NCBI RefSeq assembly: GCF_041296385.1
Contig: NC_091014.1
Location: forward strand, 19,133,578 to 19,197,577
Length of the DNA: 64,000 nucleotides
Reading direction: 5' to 3'
Source of the DNA: Aphelocoma coerulescens
Lineage: Eukaryota; Chordata; Aves; Passeriformes; Corvidae
Below are positions 60,904 to 64,000 of the stretch, piece after piece (position 1 is the first letter of the stretch; the number at the start of each line of letters is the position of its first letter). The notes beneath the pieces were generated by a model that ran no database searches, was not told where the DNA came from, and saw only the letters and a program-made list of their open reading frames with translations. The position numbers were made by a program, and so were the translations under genes.

Positions 60904-60987
60904 TGCTGTGTAGGGCCAGGGGCTTAACTTGATGATGCTGGTGGGTTCCTTCCAACTCAGCATAATCTGTGATTCTGCAATTCTGAC

Positions 60988-63539
60988 ATTCTTTCCGCCT
61001 CTCTCTCTCTCTTTACTATTATTCTTTCCTATAATGAATCTGAACAAGAATTTTTGGGGGGCTCAGTTAGTAAACGAAACATAAACTGAGCATGTTTTTT
61101 GACTTACGTGCATTCTGAAGAGTAGTGTATTATGTTTCATCCTCACACAGATGAATTCTGAACATCTTCCATACAATAAAGGCCACACAAAATTGCAGAA
61201 TTCAGTATTGAAGAGAACTAGTCCCAGCACATAAATTGCGTCTGTCCCCACACCTTTTCACAGGAGACACATTGCCTCAGAATGATGGAAATTATTAGAG
61301 AGGGATGCTGAGGAAACAGACTTTTCCCTCTGAGCTACACAGTGAAGTGTTCAGATGCCCCAGAAAATAAAGTGCCCCAGGTCTCCTCAAGAGAGAATGA
61401 GAGCAGGAAGAATACTCAAGTAATCCTCTATTCTGTATAATGGTGAACATACTTTGGATTTCAATAAATATTTCCAAACCAAGAGTTTTTCTGTTGGTCT
61501 TTAATTATCATCTTCTGCATGTTAGCAAAAGAAAGAGGTTTGCTACATGTACCTTCAGTCTAATTATTAGCTGGCTTTTTTATTTTTTTGGAAGAAATAG
61601 GAGTCATTAAGAAGGCCAAAAGCAGGGAAATGTCTGGAAGAAAATAAACTTTGAAGACATCAGCTACAGAAGACATATTCATATTGTTGATGTTTTTAAA
61701 CACTTCAGCTGGGATTTGCTTCGAGATTAAGATACTTGAGATTAGATGTTAGTTTGTAGGTGGTTACATGTGAGCTATGGGTCTTAACATTATGGTTACA
61801 TCTGATACAAGACTGGGTTGCTTTGTTTCATTCTTTTTCAAATATTTCCTTCTTTCTTTTGTCTTTTAATTCACTTTAATTCATCTTTATTCTTCTTTTA
61901 TCACTCTTATTTTCTTATTTTTTCTTTCTATCCTGTATGTGTGGTTTTTTTTCTTCCCTCCTGCATTATCAACCAGGTATCATTTTTTCCCTTTCAAATC
62001 CCAGCATACTTATTATATTAGGTCCTTCATTACACATCAAACCATGTGTGTAATGAAGCCAGGAATACACAAAGAAGAGTTAACCCCCCTCTTGACGAAT
62101 TTTAAGCAAGAATTCAGATTAACATAAATAGATATATTTCTTCATATATTTTGCTTTTTTAGTCTGTCCCTGCTTCTTCTCTACATAGAATTTTCCATCA
62201 TCTAGTCTTCTTTTTATTTTCATGTCCAACATTGTTACCAAAAATTTCTTTCTAAAGATTAGAAGAAAACATTCTACTAAATTATTTCCATGGGAATACT
62301 ATGCAGCCATAGAACCATATAAAACTAATATATTCCATATATATATCAGAAAAGCAGTTTTAGTCCCATCTTTCTGCCTTCTCACCTACAGAGAAAGCTA
62401 GGAGTCAGTATCCTCAAACTCAGGAAAGGCAGGGACAGACAACATGAATAGGACAAAATCAGCTGGAAAACATGGAGTCAAAATTAAAACCATTTGCTGT
62501 ATCTGTACCAGGTTAAAACTCAAAAGATAGAAGCATCCCTTAAGTTCATTTTTTTCCCTGCTGCAGTCGCCCCAGCTACAGACCAGGACCAACTTGTCTG
62601 AGCTGATAAGATCTGACAAGATCACAGTTTGTTATGGAATAGCTTCAGGCTACCATTTTTTGTTGCTGCTGTACTTGCAAAGGATTGGAAAATGATATAA
62701 TACCAATAGGAAACAAAATCCAGTTCCTTTTCTTAATGCTGCAGACCTGTAAAAATGGTTTCAATGGCAGAATTAAATTCAATTTACTATAATATTTAAA
62801 TGTTAAATGCAAATACATGATATTCTAACTGTGAAGCTGTATATTTGGTATTCACTAGATTTTCTGATGGAATACAGAGGTATATCTTGAGAGAACCAAA
62901 AAGAAAAGGGCTGATTTACAGCATCTGAGAATCTCAATGTCTGCCCCTTACTGTGAACTCTTCCCCCAAATGCACTCATGAATCATTCCATGATGTATAA
63001 AAAGAGTTCATAACCTGTAATTAACTGGCAACTGTGCCTTTGAAAAGAATACACTGCTTACATGCAAATAATTATTTTATTTCATTCATGACTGCCTTTT
63101 CATATGATCTTCCATCTGGAAATGAAGACTTGGATTATTTTTTTCTTATTTTAGATATGCTGTTTGGGCATACTCCTCTAGCGCCTTAACTCAAGTACCT
63201 TTTGCACATAATTTTTTTACGTAATGAATGCAATCAGAGTAATGTGTTCTCCTAGCTTTTATTTTTTAATTTCCATTTTAAGAAAATGAGCAACCAACTG
63301 ATTATTTCTACACCTTTTTTTTCCCACACAATAATAGTGGATGCTGGTAGGTCCCATATATTCTCTGCCTTTGACATTGTTTTAAAAATTATGCCAGAGC
63401 AGATAAACACTTACTGGATGATATCCTATGTATCACCAGCCATGAAAAATTATTCAGGAGTCTTCTAGCAAACCTGATGACTTCTGTTAAAACTAAAAAT
63501 TTCTGATTTAAGAACAACATGTATCCCAGATCTAGGGAA
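60988..63539. other. AT-rich non-coding stretch
   Basis: A (CT)n tract lies near 60998-61012, a T-rich stretch at 61830-61950 gives a Phe-rich spurious ORF, and a short (TA)n patch lies near 62335-62346. Nothing else is recognised. Confidence 0.5.
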
Positions 63540-63765
63540 GAAATCACAGCATCATCAAAAAACTTGGTTGGAAGGAACTTCTGGGGTCATAAGTACGACA
63601 ACCTGCTCAATGGAGGGCTAGTTTCAAAAATTCAGACAAATTAGGAAAATCTCTATTAAGATTCCACAACACCTCTGTTCTTGTGTTTAAACAGTCTCAT
63701 GAAAATGTTTTTTTCCTCATACACTGTTGGAATTTCTGTTACAGGTTGTGACCATTGTCTTTTGT
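63540..63765 (-). mobile_element. CR1 LINE 3' end, old copy
   Basis: Read on minus. The plus strand shows 'aatcacagcatcatcaaaaa' (decayed terminal octamers), 'ggttggaaggaacttctggggtcat', 'gggctagtttcaaa', 'aaaatctctattaagattccacaacacctct', 'tttttttcctcatac' and 'ggaatttctgttacaggttgtgaccattgtct'. These are CR1 3' UTR and ORF-end blocks in the right order but much mutated. It stops where a second, younger-looking CR1 3' end begins. Confidence 0.82.
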
Positions 63766-63771
63766 TTGAAT

Positions 63772-64000
63772 CTAGAATGGTTTGGTTTGAAAGGGGACCT
63801 TGAAGACCATCTAGTTTGAACCCCCTTCAGGGGGGCTGTCCCTGAAAGGACACCTTCAACAAGACCAGGTTGCTCAGAGCCATGTCTAACCTGGCCTTGA
63901 ACACCTCCAGGGATGGGGCATCCACAACTACACTAGACAACCTGTTCCAGCACTCCACCACCCTCACAGTAAAGATTTTTTTTCCTAATATCTAATCTAA
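63772..64000 (-). mobile_element. CR1 LINE 3' end, runs off the window
   Basis: The plus strand begins 'tctagaatggtttggtttg' and continues with 'ggggaccttgaagaccatctagttt', 'aagaccaggttgctcagagccatgtctaacctggccttgaacacctccagggatggggcatccacaac', 'aacctgttccagcactccaccaccctcacagtaaag' and 'cctaatatctaatctaa'. It is on minus with its 3' end at about 63772, and continues past base 64000. It is closer to the familiar consensus than its neighbour at 63540-63765. Confidence 0.93.

Larger units (their letters stand above)
59856..60987 (+). mobile_element. CR1 LINE, about 1.13 kb 3' portion with reverse-transcriptase remnants
   Basis: This is the longest CR1 copy in the window. It starts in the reverse-transcriptase domain ('VIFLDFSKAF' at about 59859-59888) and runs through the palm region to the 3' UTR. 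The end has the block 'gggttccttccaactcagcataatctgtgattctgc' and terminates near 60987. The coding part is broken by stops, frameshifts and a short deletion, so it cannot encode an active enzyme. Missing the 5' half is usual for CR1, whose insertions are mostly 5'-truncated. Confidence 0.96.

Overview
The window looks like a piece of a bird genome, most likely a passerine. The evidence is 3' ends of CR1 non-LTR retrotransposons on both strands, recognisable by their terminal TTCTGTGATTCT-type 8-mers, plus several families of endogenous retrovirus (ERV) LTRs of the kind common in songbirds. These lie in AT-rich DNA with no open gene. I find no convincing cellular protein-coding gene, rRNA or tRNA. 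The best reading is a gene desert or the inside of a very large intron. Most short ORFs are chance products of AT-rich DNA or of GC-rich LTR sequence.

Layout. 1-41 kb: mostly unique AT-rich DNA, with CR1 fragments at about 2.49, 12.0, 32.5 and 38.6 kb and two related LTRs in opposite orientation at 16.7 (+) and 19.2 kb (-). It also holds simple repeats (TTTGG-type at 8.6 kb, ATT/ACT at 30.4 kb, CAG at 40.3 kb) and a decayed coding-like stretch at 36 kb. 41-54 kb: LTR-rich, with six LTRs of at least four families. Four insertions have readable ends and target-site duplications (TSDs): 41257-41824 (ATACA), 41851-42338 (GTAG), 46334-47144 (GAGAC) and 52839-53982 (CTCCA). The last is 1.1 kb long and contains a CpG-dense core. 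54-64 kb: AT-rich DNA again, with an unexplained CpG-rich islet at 58.4-58.65 kb, a 1.1 kb CR1 copy keeping decayed reverse-transcriptase sequence (59.86-60.99 kb), and two CR1 3' ends back to back at the right edge.

Nothing here forms an operon or pathway. What can be read is the insertion history of retroelements, plus a few non-repeat signals: the CpG islet, candidate splice-site pairs, a 149-codon ORF and a hairpin around a G12 run. I did not find a convincing new biological system. The CpG islet and the LTR cluster are the best candidates for follow-up. Element identities come from memory of avian repeat consensus sequences and from similarity between copies in the window; no database search was run.
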